Origin: Bacteriovoracaceae bacterium
GTDB taxonomy: Bacteria; Bdellovibrionota; Bacteriovoracia; Bacteriovoracales; Bacteriovoracaceae
DNA: 52,696 bases
NCBI GenBank assembly: GCA_003245675.1
Contig: QKCN01000004.1
Span: 1 to 52,696 of the forward strand
Direction: 5' to 3'
Below are positions 25,632 through 35,096 of this stretch, piece after piece (within the stretch, counting starts at the first letter, position 1; each line of letters opens with the position of its first letter). The notes beneath the pieces were generated by a model. The model was not told the origin of the DNA. It saw nothing but the letters and a program-made list of their open reading frames with translations, and searched no databases. The position numbers were made by a program, and so were the translations under genes.

Positions 25632-28287
25632 ATTCTTTCTTTTCACAAAGAGCTTTCACTCGTTCTTTATTGGCATTGAGTTTTGCCAAACGATCTGAAG
25701 CTGAATCTTTATACTCTGAATAAGTCACAAAATTGCTGCCATCTTTATGTTCTTCCATAATTCCCGTTTGCTCAGCTTCGACACGATTAATAAAATCTTC
25801 CATATTCAAAAGGTTTCCAGAAAAGACTTCTGCACTAGTTGCTTCATAGTCTCTCGAGTCAGGAGTATTTTTATCTTGTAAAGCATTGCGCACAAGTTTC
25901 CCATAATTGCCCATGGCATTCCAATAACTATCAAGTCCTTTGGTGATATTTTTTAGTTCCATATCAAGTTGGGTATCTTTATCCAAATTGAACTCTTTTT
26001 TCAGATCCACAATCATCTTCTGCATTTCTGCTTTTTTCTCAACTTTGCGCTCCAAAAAGAGCTTCATCTCAGACTGAATTTCTTCTTCCGATGTCTTTCC
26101 ATTTTTAGAAACAAAATTTTTATCGCGATTTTGCTTGTCTTTAAAAAACTCACCTTGCGCAAGGTAAATTTCACGCAGCTTATCTACAAAAGAATCGCAA
26201 TTATCATTCCCTCTTTGCTCACAACGTTTCTTGATCGTTTTAAATCTTTTCTTGGAAAAAGAATTTTTGAAATCTTTCGCATTATCTTCGTAGAGTTTAT
26301 TATACGCATTTAACTTTTTATTCTCTTTGGCATCTCCTTCGATCTTATCTTCTTTTTTCTGTTTCAGTGCGGTATAAGTCAAGGATTCATTATACAAGCT
26401 AATAATATCACGACGGAAGGCGTCTAAATCTGTTTCATCTTGCCAAATTGCATCAACCACACTTTGAAGATTGTGACACATCATACGCGCATCTTCTTGG
26501 TCCTTAAGATCAAACTTTTTCAACTGTTCATAGAAAGATACCAACTCTTTGCCCGATTCAAATCGTTGCTGAAAAATAGGCAAACAAGCAACTGCCGTTT
26601 CATACTCTTTCAGTTTTTCCTTATAGTCTTCCTCATAAAACTCTTTACTATCTTTATAGTAAGCTTCCTTTACTTTTTCGATACAAGAATCAGTGGCCAG
26701 CAACTCATCAAGAACCCTCGACTCTGTTAATGCATTTTTCTTTGTTAAGCCCTCTTTCTGCTTGGTAAGTAATGCTTCTTTTGACTTCATACTCACACGG
26801 TCTAGGCGAAGGCCTTTAGTATATTGCAATTGATTGGCAACTTCTTCTTTGTAAATCTTAGCAAAATGAGGATCCCTCATCAGCTCTTCTTCACAAACTT
26901 CAACAAGTTTTTCCTTAGAAAAAACAGCAAGTATATATTCCTCATCCATTCGATCCGGATCGTAAGGAACAGGTTTACCTTGATCAATTAGCCACTGTGC
27001 ATATTTGGCATCTTTTTCAGCATCTCTCATGTCGGAAGCACCATGGGCAATGGCCAAGTCAATATAATCCTGTGGCTTACTTAAATAATCCTCAAGACTG
27101 ACTCCCTTATCAATTAGACTTTGCAGACCATCGAGCATTTTATCCAAAGCTTTCATGTGCTCATAGAGGGCCATATTCTTTTCATCATACTTGCTCTTTA
27201 CTTCATTGAAGTTATTGTACAAGTTGATAATTCGTTCTCTTCTATTCTTTCCACTGATTATGTTGAACAAAGCTTTTGCCCCAGCAATAGAGCCCTCAAC
27301 AATACCATTTGAAATAGCATTCAAAATTTTATTGGCAGCTTTAGTCACAACGAGGGCCCCAACACTGGCAACAACAGGATGATTTCCCGCAAACTTAACC
27401 AGCTTATTGTCCCCTAATTTATCAAATGCACTAAGATCGATATCACCCAAGCCTGAAAGCATATCGCCGACACCATCTAAGCTACTAAAAAGATCGCCTA
27501 AACTTGAAAAATCAACTCCGGCCAAAGAATCCCCGAGAGTACTGAAACCAGCAAGAGCGTCACCCATCGCACTGAGATCTTTTAATCCATTAACAATTTC
27601 AACAATATCCTCTTCTGTTAGATCATCCAAAGAAGTAATGTGTCCATTATCTTCACTGCCGTCACCACCATCATCAGCTCCCCCCTCATCAGATCCACCT
27701 TCTTCATCTTGCGCCTTAGCTTCTTGAATAAGAATACCAAGCTCCCAAAAGCGCTTGAGGGTTTGATACCAAGAAACTGCTTTGGTTTTAAAATTCAATT
27801 TATCGCGATTGGCCAAACTGTGTTGAATCGCACGAGTTTCATCTTCTAAAAAGCTACGATATCCATAACGATAATTGGCAATAGAGTAATTAAAAGTCTG
27901 ATTATTTTGAGAAACATAAATTCGAAAAAGCTTACCTGTCAGCTCACTTCGTCCTTCGTAGACAACATCTTTACCAAACATGGAGCGCTTCCAACTCTTC
28001 ACGCCATAACTTTTATCCATACCTTGAATAAATTCATCGGGATTAACAAAGCCCTCTTGCTCACCTTTTTCAATGGTATTAAGAGTAATATCACCAATAC
28101 TATAAAATGATTTTTTGCGAGTCATATAGCGCCGAAAAAGCTGAATTGTCTGCTTTTTGCCAGCAATGGTGAACTCCTTCTTTTCTGTCCCCAACCACTT
28201 TTTAGTAAAGCCCACATCTGTTTTGGCCCATACACTAGTTAGAGAGAATAGCACCGCTAAAACCATAAAAAATAATCGTGCAAACAT
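25630..28287 (-). CDS. Large exported protein of unknown function, coiled-coil rich
   Basis: About 885 residues from the ATG at 28285-28287, which has GGAG nine bases upstream; a reading from 28344 would add an implausible N-terminus before the signal peptide. Signal peptide LFFMVLAVLFSLTSVWA, cleavage near residue 21. Then a globular region (22-190), a very acidic Gly/Asp/Glu/Ser stretch (about 193-215), a Gly-Asp repeat region (about 237-295; units such as LGDSLAGVD and LGDLFSSLDG), a hydrophobic segment (about 304-345) and a long Lys/Glu-rich coiled-coil-like half to the end. No domain is recognised. It has a sigma-28-like promoter and is divergent from another exported protein. Confidence 0.6.
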   Translation of the reverse strand: MFARLFFMVLAVLFSLTSVWAKTDVGFTKKWLGTEKKEFTIAGKKQTIQLFRRYMTRKKSFYSIGDITLNTIEKGEQEGFVNPDEFIQGMDKSYGVKSWKRSMFGKDVVYEGRSELTGKLFRIYVSQNNQTFNYSIANYRYGYRSFLEDETRAIQHSLANRDKLNFKTKAVSWYQTLKRFWELGILIQEAKAQDEEGGSDEGGADDGGDGSEDNGHITSLDDLTEEDIVEIVNGLKDLSAMGDALAGFSTLGDSLAGVDFSSLGDLFSSLDGVGDMLSGLGDIDLSAFDKLGDNKLVKFAGNHPVVASVGALVVTKAANKILNAISNGIVEGSIAGAKALFNIISGKNRRERIINLYNNFNEVKSKYDEKNMALYEHMKALDKMLDGLQSLIDKGVSLEDYLSKPQDYIDLAIAHGASDMRDAEKDAKYAQWLIDQGKPVPYDPDRMDEEYILAVFSKEKLVEVCEEELMRDPHFAKIYKEEVANQLQYTKGLRLDRVSMKSKEALLTKQKEGLTKKNALTESRVLDELLATDSCIEKVKEAYYKDSKEFYEEDYKEKLKEYETAVACLPIFQQRFESGKELVSFYEQLKKFDLKDQEDARMMCHNLQSVVDAIWQDETDLDAFRRDIISLYNESLTYTALKQKKEDKIEGDAKENKKLNAYNKLYEDNAKDFKNSFSKKRFKTIKKRCEQRGNDNCDSFVDKLREIYLAQGEFFKDKQNRDKNFVSKNGKTSEEEIQSEMKLFLERKVEKKAEMQKMIVDLKKEFNLDKDTQLDMELKNITKGLDSYWNAMGNYGKLVRNALQDKNTPDSRDYEATSAEVFSGNLLNMEDFINRVEAEQTGIMEEHKDGSNFVTYSEYKDSASDRLAKLNANKERVKALCEKKE

Positions 28288-28307
28288 AATGTTTTGCTCC
28301 TCGCCAA

Positions 28308-28373
28308 GGGAAGTTATACGCAGATCTTCTCGGCAAGTTTTCATTAAAACTTTAATAATTCCTATAACTTCCC
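28308..28373. repeat. Nested inverted repeats between divergent exported-protein genes
   Basis: An 11-base perfect inverted repeat: GGGAAGTTATA at 28308-28318 and TATAACTTCCC at 28363-28373. Inside it AAGTTTT (28335-28341) and AAAACTT (28346-28352) form a second, 7-base inverted repeat around CATT. Both are centred in the divergent intergenic region; possible shared operator. Confidence 0.45.
28327..28354 (-). promoter_or_regulatory. Sigma-28 (FliA)-like promoter of the 885-residue exported protein
   Basis: On the minus strand TAAA (28351-28354, within TAAAGTTT, identical to the E. coli sigma-28 -35), 16 bases, then GCCGAGAA (28327-28334), 7/8 to GCCGATAA. The start codon is ~40 bases downstream of the -10. 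Confidence 0.6.
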
Positions 28374-28378
28374 CGATC

Positions 28379-28406
28379 TAAAGAAACGGCCACAAAAAGC
28401 CGATAA
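28379..28406 (+). promoter_or_regulatory. Sigma-28 (FliA)-like promoter of the 559-residue exported protein
   Basis: TAAA (28379-28382, TAAAG with the next base), 16 bases, then a perfect GCCGATAA (28399-28406). A ribosome site AGGAGAG (28421-28427) and the ATG at 28433 follow at expected distances. The best sigma-28 match in the window, one base longer in spacer than the E. coli consensus. Confidence 0.7.
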
Positions 28407-28432
28407 GTATCTGACTTATAAGGAGAGCTTTC

Positions 28433-30112
28433 ATGAAAATGCTACCATTAATTCTACTATTTCTTCCTCTTTCTCTGCATGCGCAGATCAATATTGGAGG
28501 ATGTGAAATTGATCTTCCGGGCTCAACCAGCTCGACGACCTCAGATTTAATAGGTAGTGGAACTGCCAAAATTATCAGCCTTGAAGCAAAAGAAGCCGTT
28601 GTACCGCTGATTGAAGCGCCTGAAGGAGAAGACCCCTTTTCGGGAATAGTCAATTTTGACCCTAAAATTGATTATACCAATCCCAGCGCATCGACGGTAG
28701 ATGTCCAACTAGAAGATGATATTCAGCTCTATCAAATAATGGATCTTCTAAAGAAGTTCAAGGGCGTAAACACTGCAACAGATATTTCCTGGAAAATTGA
28801 AGCTCAATTGGATGCCAGCTCCTTCTTCTCAAGTCTTGAAGCTGAAGCAAAACTTAAATCAGATTTGGGAGGTGGAACACAGTTAAATTCAGTCCCCTAC
28901 ACTTTTAATAAAATCACGATTGGAAGCTATGTTTACGATAACTTTGTCAAATATGGATACTTTGAACATCGTTTTAGTGATAAAGAAAAACCTGACAATT
29001 ATATTCTAACGCTCGAAAGTGGACTTGATGAAAAATCGGTCGCGGCACCTGCGAGCTCTAACTGGCAAGCTGTTCTTGAATGTTTGATGGGAAAAGAAGT
29101 TGTTACCAATATGGAGGCAAACATTAGAATGGAGTTTCAACCTCTTGATGCAGAAGGAAATGCCCTTCCCCGCAAACGCTATGGCACAATGAACTTTAAA
29201 ATCACAGATCGAAAAGTTTACAGTAAGTACATTGTCGACAAGCCCGATGTCATGAGTAATCTTCCTGAAGAATATCAAAACACTGAATTTGAATACGGAG
29301 GAAGCAAAATTTCAATTGCCGATGCACCTCCAGAATTTTTCCATTTTGAAATGGATTTTGATCCTCAAACCTGTGTTAAATTTACAACTCAAACCCGTCC
29401 AATAAGTGGTTCATTTACGGCGGAGGTGAAAAACACTCTTCCCGGAGAAGACTTTCAAGTCAATCTGGGATGGAATACAGAATCAGATTCGGGAGAGAAA
29501 GATGACTATTTTTATATTCGCCGCCTAAAATTAGCGTCTTCAGAAACATCATCTTCTTCTAATCCAACAACAGGTGGAGAAGAAACCCAAGCTCCGACCA
29601 CTGAGGAACTCTGCGCTAGCGCAGAAGAAGTTGCCTCAACTCGCGTCTACAAGGTCCAAGAAAATGTGGCCCAAACAGGAAGTCAGTACGGTGAAACAGA
29701 TAATATTCCAAACTCCAACCAAGAAAGTGATTTTGGAAACTATCTATACTGCCTATATCACAAAGACAAATATCTTGAATCAAAAACAGTGACTATTGAA
29801 AAACCCCCAATATCCTTTATTATTGAATCGGTTTATCCCAATCCTGTTGATAGTGGAGAACCTTTTTATCTTAGAGTCAAGAGTTCGCAACCTGGATATA
29901 TAACCATTCCTTTGGTTGATATGAAAGGAGCAATCGTGGGACAAGCTCGGGTTCTCGCCAATGCGGGAGAGACTGATGTTCCGCTAAGTTTTTCTGATTT
30001 TGCAGGGGCTTCCCCCGCTTCTGGCGTTTATATTATGCAGTTTAATTTTGAAAGTATTCTCAAAGAAAAACTAAGGGCCCAGGGAAAAACATTTAAAATT
30101 GTAGTCAAATAA
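28433..30112 (+). CDS. Exported protein with C-terminal YPNP-type beta domain
   Basis: 559 residues, unknown function. Signal peptide PLILLFLPLSLHA, cleavage near residue 17. The main body is beta-rich and contains several cysteines. A Ser/Thr/Glu-rich linker (about 365-400) separates it from the C-terminal ~95 residues, which start ESVYPNPVDSG (about 465) and have a GxY step and end KTFKIVVK. This resembles the Ig-like FlgD/type-IX-sorting C-terminal domain common in Bacteroidota. A type IX role in this organism is not established by anything here. It ends one base before the convergent hrpB stop. Confidence 0.6.
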   Translation: MKMLPLILLFLPLSLHAQINIGGCEIDLPGSTSSTTSDLIGSGTAKIISLEAKEAVVPLIEAPEGEDPFSGIVNFDPKIDYTNPSASTVDVQLEDDIQLYQIMDLLKKFKGVNTATDISWKIEAQLDASSFFSSLEAEAKLKSDLGGGTQLNSVPYTFNKITIGSYVYDNFVKYGYFEHRFSDKEKPDNYILTLESGLDEKSVAAPASSNWQAVLECLMGKEVVTNMEANIRMEFQPLDAEGNALPRKRYGTMNFKITDRKVYSKYIVDKPDVMSNLPEEYQNTEFEYGGSKISIADAPPEFFHFEMDFDPQTCVKFTTQTRPISGSFTAEVKNTLPGEDFQVNLGWNTESDSGEKDDYFYIRRLKLASSETSSSSNPTTGGEETQAPTTEELCASAEEVASTRVYKVQENVAQTGSQYGETDNIPNSNQESDFGNYLYCLYHKDKYLESKTVTIEKPPISFIIESVYPNPVDSGEPFYLRVKSSQPGYITIPLVDMKGAIVGQARVLANAGETDVPLSFSDFAGASPASGVYIMQFNFESILKEKLRAQGKTFKIVVK

Positions 30113-32596
30113 TTACCAGCGGTGCTTTGGATAGCGCCGCTTCATTTCCTTTCTAATTTCTACATAGGAACCATTCCAAAAGGATTCCAAGTCGTTTGTC
30201 ACTTGAATCGGTCTCCGATTAGGCGCAAGTAAGGACATCTTTAACTTTAGCCGCCCCTGCATGACGGTCGGAGTTTTTTGAATATCTAAAACATTTTGTA
30301 AAAAGGTTTCCACCATTGGCCCATTTTCAGCATACTCTATTTTGGCTTTGCGCCCAGAAGGGAGCAGTAAGTAATCTGGCGTGTAGTCATCCAAAATTCC
30401 TTTTTCAATTTCACCCAACTGCTCTTCAATAAAAAGTGCAAGACTTTTTTCTTTTAGTTCATTTAAGGACTGATATCCTTCGCAAATCATAGCGACAAAG
30501 AGGTCAAACATTTCGCCTTTAAAAACAGGACAATTGTGCTCAATCATAAATTCATCGAGTAGAGCAATTTTAGCATGGTAGCGCTCTAAAGCATCTTCAT
30601 CAGCAAAAGGGTAAGGCCAATTGGCCCGCAATAAATCACAAAGCAAAATGCTGTCCTTTGCTCCCCCTGCGATATTCCCCTTGAGTGTTTCTATTTTTAT
30701 TTTCCCATAAAAAAGTTCGAAAAAAACTCGATTTTCGCCTTTCTTCTCATCAAACTCAGAAACCATTTCTTTTTTTAAAAAATGAGCAGGATCTTCCTTC
30801 AAAAGATTTTTGTCGAGGCCTGATGCCATACGAATTTGAATGCCACGAGCAGCATTACCCTTAATATCTTCCTTGCCGTCAATTGCAATAAAATAATCTG
30901 GTAAATGAATAGAGAGCACAGATTTTTCATCCAAGCTTCCGCCTTTTCCCTGACAAAAATTATAATACACTATGCCTTGCTTATTAACTTTGGCTGATTT
31001 TCGTTTGATACCAATTCGGTCTGGATAAGTATAGAAAAGTGCGCGATTAAGTTCTTTGGACTTTGTCGGCAAAAGCTTTTCTTTTTGAGGCGAAAGCATT
31101 TGAAATAATTTTTGGATACGCTCAACTTTTTTCAGATCAATAAGGTAATGCGCATTTTTTAACTCTCCTCGCAAGTAATCCTTAATCAGCTCAATCTGAA
31201 AAACTAAATCGCAAGAGACATCTTTTTCATCGTAGTGGAATTGCCGTAGAATAATTCCCTCACTGATTAAGCAAGCGGCCCAAAAAGCATCCTCTTCACA
31301 TTCAAATTCCTCTCCCGCTAAAATAAGGCTGGCAAGACGTGGAGGAAGAGGGATTCCTCCCATACGAGATCCCTTAGGTGTAATATTTAATTGAGAATCA
31401 ATAGCACCTAATAGTTGCAATTGCTCATAGGCTGATTGCAAATCTTTTTCGCAAGGAGCGTCAAGCCAAGTCAGATCTTCAAGTCGAAAGCCAAGGCTTA
31501 AAACATCGAGAACGAAGTTAGAAAGCTCTAGTCGGAGGATATCGGGTTTTAAAAAATCATCTCTCAGAGAAAAATCCATTTGAGAATAGAGGCGATAGAC
31601 AACCCCTGCTTGAGTTCGTCCTGCCCGCCCGGCCCTTTGAGTAGCTGAAGCCTTGGAAATGCGCTGAACATCCAAAGTCGGCATGCCACTCCAGGGAGCA
31701 TATCCAGAAACCTTCGCAAGACCTAAATCAATAACTCCCGTAATATCTGGTAAGGTCAATGAGGTTTCGGCGACATTAGTGGCCAAAACGATTTTTCGTC
31801 GACTACTTTTTTTAAAAACTTTTTCTTGTTCTTGAGGTGAAAGACTTGAGGCTAATGCTAAAACTTCGACACCATACTTTTCTTCAAGAGGACGTAAGCG
31901 ACTCTGAGCCGAACGAATTTCCCCCAGCCCACTAAGAAAGACGAGAATATTTTTTTCACAGCGTCGATCATGCAGCATCTGTTCGACACTTTCTGCAAGT
32001 TTATCTTCCAGCAAAGAATTTCTATGTCGAATTTTCCCCTCTTCAGGAGCATGGTATTCTATTTCAATGGGAAAGGGATTGCCGGGAATATCAAAGACTG
32101 GAGTTTGCTCCCCCAAGAATTTTTCCAATTTTTGCGTATCTAAGGTGGCCGACATAATTAGAATTTTAAGATCAGGTCTCCTTGTTTTCTGTAGATGAAG
32201 TAAAAGACTCAATGCCTGATCGGTATAAATATTGCGCTCATGAAATTCATCGAGCACAATTACCGAATAATCCTGAAGTTCACTATCCTGCAGTAGCATC
32301 CGCACAAACAAGCCTTCTGTGATAAAAAGAACTCTTGTTTGATCTGATAATTTTTTATCGTGACGAATTTGATAGCCAACTTGCCCCCCTGCGGATTCTT
32401 CCAACAACTGGGCACTAAACTCTGCCGAAAGTCTAGCAGCTAAACGACGCGGCTCTAGAACCAAAATCTTTCGAGGGAAATGGGATATCAAGGAAATAGG
32501 AACTCGAGTTGTTTTACCTGCCCCAGTACCAGCCTTTAACAAAACAACGGGAAATTCTTTTACAGACTGAACAATTGATTCAAGCTTCTCTAACAT
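30113..32596 (-). CDS. hrpB: ATP-dependent RNA helicase HrpB
   Basis: DEAH-box helicase of 827 residues, close to the E. coli length of 809. Walker A GTGAGKTT at 23-30, DEFHER at 115-120, SATLD just after, and the later helicase motifs (TNVAETSLTLPDI and QRAGRAGR) are all present, followed by the HrpB C-terminal region ending RRYPKHRW. Its cellular role is poorly known; the related HrpA acts on stalled ribosomes. It follows the outer-membrane-like gene by 3 bases, so it is probably the last gene of that operon. Confidence 0.95.
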   Translation of the reverse strand: MLEKLESIVQSVKEFPVVLLKAGTGAGKTTRVPISLISHFPRKILVLEPRRLAARLSAEFSAQLLEESAGGQVGYQIRHDKKLSDQTRVLFITEGLFVRMLLQDSELQDYSVIVLDEFHERNIYTDQALSLLLHLQKTRRPDLKILIMSATLDTQKLEKFLGEQTPVFDIPGNPFPIEIEYHAPEEGKIRHRNSLLEDKLAESVEQMLHDRRCEKNILVFLSGLGEIRSAQSRLRPLEEKYGVEVLALASSLSPQEQEKVFKKSSRRKIVLATNVAETSLTLPDITGVIDLGLAKVSGYAPWSGMPTLDVQRISKASATQRAGRAGRTQAGVVYRLYSQMDFSLRDDFLKPDILRLELSNFVLDVLSLGFRLEDLTWLDAPCEKDLQSAYEQLQLLGAIDSQLNITPKGSRMGGIPLPPRLASLILAGEEFECEEDAFWAACLISEGIILRQFHYDEKDVSCDLVFQIELIKDYLRGELKNAHYLIDLKKVERIQKLFQMLSPQKEKLLPTKSKELNRALFYTYPDRIGIKRKSAKVNKQGIVYYNFCQGKGGSLDEKSVLSIHLPDYFIAIDGKEDIKGNAARGIQIRMASGLDKNLLKEDPAHFLKKEMVSEFDEKKGENRVFFELFYGKIKIETLKGNIAGGAKDSILLCDLLRANWPYPFADEDALERYHAKIALLDEFMIEHNCPVFKGEMFDLFVAMICEGYQSLNELKEKSLALFIEEQLGEIEKGILDDYTPDYLLLPSGRKAKIEYAENGPMVETFLQNVLDIQKTPTVMQGRLKLKMSLLAPNRRPIQVTNDLESFWNGSYVEIRKEMKRRYPKHRW

Positions 32597-32599
32597 GAC

Positions 32600-33286
32600 C
32601 TAAAAAACAACAAATCCGACATTGAAAGCAATTGAATGTTCTTTAGACCCAAGCTCCTCAATTGATTGTTCTTCTATCACCGTTGTCTCTCGCCATTCTG
32701 AGCCATCTACAACTGTTCCCTTATAGTACTCCAAATAGCGATAAGTTATCTCATAGTAGTAATAATCCTTCTTCCAAAAATCACCTTTGGAAAAAGCGAT
32801 TCCCAGTAGAAATCCTCTACCTTCAAATTGAAGGTTGTTTTCTTTTTTAAATCTTCCACCTTCGATCTCTAAATCATTGCGATCAAAAGCAAAAACTGTC
32901 GTCAGACCAAATTGTGGTCCTCCATAAATACTCCAAGCTGACTTTTCTGCGGTTCTCCAAGAGTAACTTACGACTGGTCCATATGAAATAGAGCGAGTCC
33001 AAAAGTCACCTTTAACAACACTATCTTGGACATGTATTTCCATATCTCCAACTAAGCCTAACATCATGGCTGAATAGAATCCAATCTGCCAATTGCCCAT
33101 GCGATAAGTAAAATTGGTGGATAAGCTCGGACCAGTGGCTAACTTCGATCCTCCATCCTGGATACTAAAATAGGTTGCCCGAAGCCCTGCACTGGCCCGC
33201 AAAGAAAACATATCTGACCAGTGTTGATCCTCAGCTGCCCAAAGAGAACAAGAAAAGAAAAATAAGACAAATCCAATAACCCTCAT
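32600..33286 (-). CDS. Outer-membrane beta-barrel-like exported protein
   Basis: About 228 residues from the ATG at 33286, which overlaps the stop of the preceding gene (TGATG). Signal peptide VIGFVLFFFSCSLWA. The mature part alternates short amphipathic strands with turns and is rich in aromatic residues, ending in FNVGFVVF, with a terminal Phe typical of BAM-inserted barrels. No specific family is recognised. It is co-transcribed with the DUF3943 protein, suggesting a shared envelope role. Confidence 0.65.
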   Translation of the reverse strand: MRVIGFVLFFFSCSLWAAEDQHWSDMFSLRASAGLRATYFSIQDGGSKLATGPSLSTNFTYRMGNWQIGFYSAMMLGLVGDMEIHVQDSVVKGDFWTRSISYGPVVSYSWRTAEKSAWSIYGGPQFGLTTVFAFDRNDLEIEGGRFKKENNLQFEGRGFLLGIAFSKGDFWKKDYYYYEITYRYLEYYKGTVVDGSEWRETTVIEEQSIEELGSKEHSIAFNVGFVVF

Positions 33287-33912
33287 CAAAACTCCGTCCC
33301 CAATGACAGCCCAGCAAGTTTTCCATCTTGAACTTCAGGCTTCATATATCCTCTCTTTCCTTCAAAGAAAGGAAAAAGAGACCAAGGGTTGATGATATGT
33401 CCCAACACTCTTAAATACATTTGATCGCGATTGAGCAAATAGAGAGAACTTTCTTCTAGCACAACCCCCAACATACTTCCAAAAACAGGAGTGTGATAAA
33501 GATCTTGAGCACTCGGCGGTTCAGTATAAATCTCGACAGTAAACTCAAAGAGAGCTGAGGAAAGACTGGTTAGTAAAAAAGAATTTAAACGAGTATAGCC
33601 ATTGGCCCGGTAGAACAAGAACATCTGACTTCCCGTCAGAGGGTGAACAAAAAGATTCCAAAAATCAGAATCCATATCAAAGACAACTCGACCAAAATTA
33701 TGGCGATAATTTTCCATTGATCCATGATCGCGAATGAAGTCAGGCTGAGAAACAAAATAAGCACCCCAAGTGATTCCATACATAATCGACACATATTTGG
33801 TTGTTTCTTGCCAAGTATGGGTTCTATCTTGATACTCGTAATGAGCCCGCTCGGCCCAAACAGGCTGAATCGCCCATAGGAGAAATAATATAAGACCAAA
33901 TAATCTTCTCAT
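33286..33912 (-). CDS. DUF3943 domain-containing exported protein
   Basis: 208 residues with a signal peptide (LFGLILFLLWAIQPVWA). The conserved pattern of DUF3943 is visible: FVHPLTGSQMFLFYRANGY, a middle EFTVEIYTEPPSAQDL with the acidic EP(P)S.QDL motif, and TPVFGSMLGVVLEE. Function unknown; the family is predicted to be outer-membrane associated. It is the first gene of an operon with a barrel-like protein and hrpB. Confidence 0.75.
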   Translation of the reverse strand: MRRLFGLILFLLWAIQPVWAERAHYEYQDRTHTWQETTKYVSIMYGITWGAYFVSQPDFIRDHGSMENYRHNFGRVVFDMDSDFWNLFVHPLTGSQMFLFYRANGYTRLNSFLLTSLSSALFEFTVEIYTEPPSAQDLYHTPVFGSMLGVVLEESSLYLLNRDQMYLRVLGHIINPWSLFPFFEGKRGYMKPEVQDGKLAGLSLGTEF

Positions 33913-34031
33913 ATCAGAATCTTAGCAAAACCGACTAATAAAATACAGTAATTATTTGGTAGAAAAAAAAGAAAGGACTTAGCTTATTTTTCAAGTCAAA
34001 ATAGAGTTTTACATCATCAAGGAGTTAGAAG

Positions 34032-35096
34032 ATGTCCTACCTATTAAAAAGTCTGCTCATTTGCAGTTTCCTTATCCCTGCTGCATTTGCGCAATATTTT
34101 CAGGTTATTAGCTCAAATCCTCAAGACTGGAAGTACATCCATCAAAACTACAAAACCTTCTACCAGAAAAATAGGATATGGATAGTTGAAGAAAGCAAAG
34201 TCAAAGCAGATCTTCGTCTCCTGCGTCCCATCACCCTTTCAGAAGTTAAATTTATCCCCTCTTCACAGGTTCGCAAAGCGACAGTCCATCCGCGCATTCG
34301 CCAATTAAGTAATGAAGTTGATCTCAATAGAATAAAAGAGCATATGGAGCGCCTCCTCTCGGTAGAGTCTCGCAGTATGGGAGCAGAAGGCAATAAATGG
34401 ACACAAGATTACATTAAAAATGAATTTGAAGCTCTGGGATTTCCCGCAGAGAAAAAATGTTATCGCAGCTATTACGGAAGTGAATATTGCAATATTATCG
34501 CTCACAAAACAGGAGTCCAAAAAGACGCCAAAACCATTATGATCATGGGACACTTTGACACTGTCGGCCGACCCTATGCCGGTGCTGATGATAATACTTC
34601 TGGGACAATTGGCGTTTTGGAATTGGCCACGATACTGGCTCAGATTCCAACAAAACATAATATTGAGTTTATTGCTTTTGATGCAGAAGAAAGAGGATTA
34701 TATGGTTCAAAAGCTTATGCCAAAGAACTAGAGACTCAAGGTCTGCTGCAAAACTATCGCCTGGCCTTGAATATGGATATGATTGCTTTTAACAAATCAG
34801 ATATCATTTCGATTGAAACTGATGCCGCTTATGAAGCTGATGCGCAAAGATTGGCATCACTCATTCAAAGCCTAACCACTTATAAATCAGAAATAAATAC
34901 ACCAGCGTGGGGATCTGACCATGCCTCTTTTACCAAAAAAGGTATTTCTGCACACTTGACTATTGAGGACTGGGATAACCACAATCCTTGCTATCACCAG
35001 AGCTGCGATACTATCGATAAACTAGACTGGAACTTTTTTGAAAGCATCATTCGCGTAAACCTCGCCATGGTCCTAGAGACGGATCTTAAAAATTAG
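34032..35096 (+). CDS. Exported M28-family zinc aminopeptidase
   Basis: 354 residues with a signal peptide (about 1-20, ending AAFA). Metal-site and catalytic residues of M28 peptidases are in order: H174 in GHFDTVG, D186/D187 in AGADDNTSG, E219/E220 in DAEERGLYG, D249 in LNMDMI and H322 in PCYHQSCD; WGSDHASF (293-300) is also typical. Two cysteines (C143, C153) and others near the end could form disulfides. Likely releases N-terminal amino acids outside the cytoplasm, consistent with peptide use. It ends 11 bases inside the convergent phosphorylase gene. The N-terminal ~100 residues are extra to the catalytic domain. Confidence 0.88.
   Translation: MSYLLKSLLICSFLIPAAFAQYFQVISSNPQDWKYIHQNYKTFYQKNRIWIVEESKVKADLRLLRPITLSEVKFIPSSQVRKATVHPRIRQLSNEVDLNRIKEHMERLLSVESRSMGAEGNKWTQDYIKNEFEALGFPAEKKCYRSYYGSEYCNIIAHKTGVQKDAKTIMIMGHFDTVGRPYAGADDNTSGTIGVLELATILAQIPTKHNIEFIAFDAEERGLYGSKAYAKELETQGLLQNYRLALNMDMIAFNKSDIISIETDAAYEADAQRLASLIQSLTTYKSEINTPAWGSDHASFTKKGISAHLTIEDWDNHNPCYHQSCDTIDKLDWNFFESIIRVNLAMVLETDLKN

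Noticed and set aside
27407-27727. Open frame of 106 codons on the + strand, rich in Ser and Pro
   Set aside because: It is antisense to the acidic/Gly-Asp part of the exported protein gene; codon-biased shadow with no ribosome site or similarity.
30113-30145. GC-rich hairpin (AGCGG...CCGCT) at the end of hrpB
   Set aside because: No U-run after it on either strand; likely chance in coding sequence.
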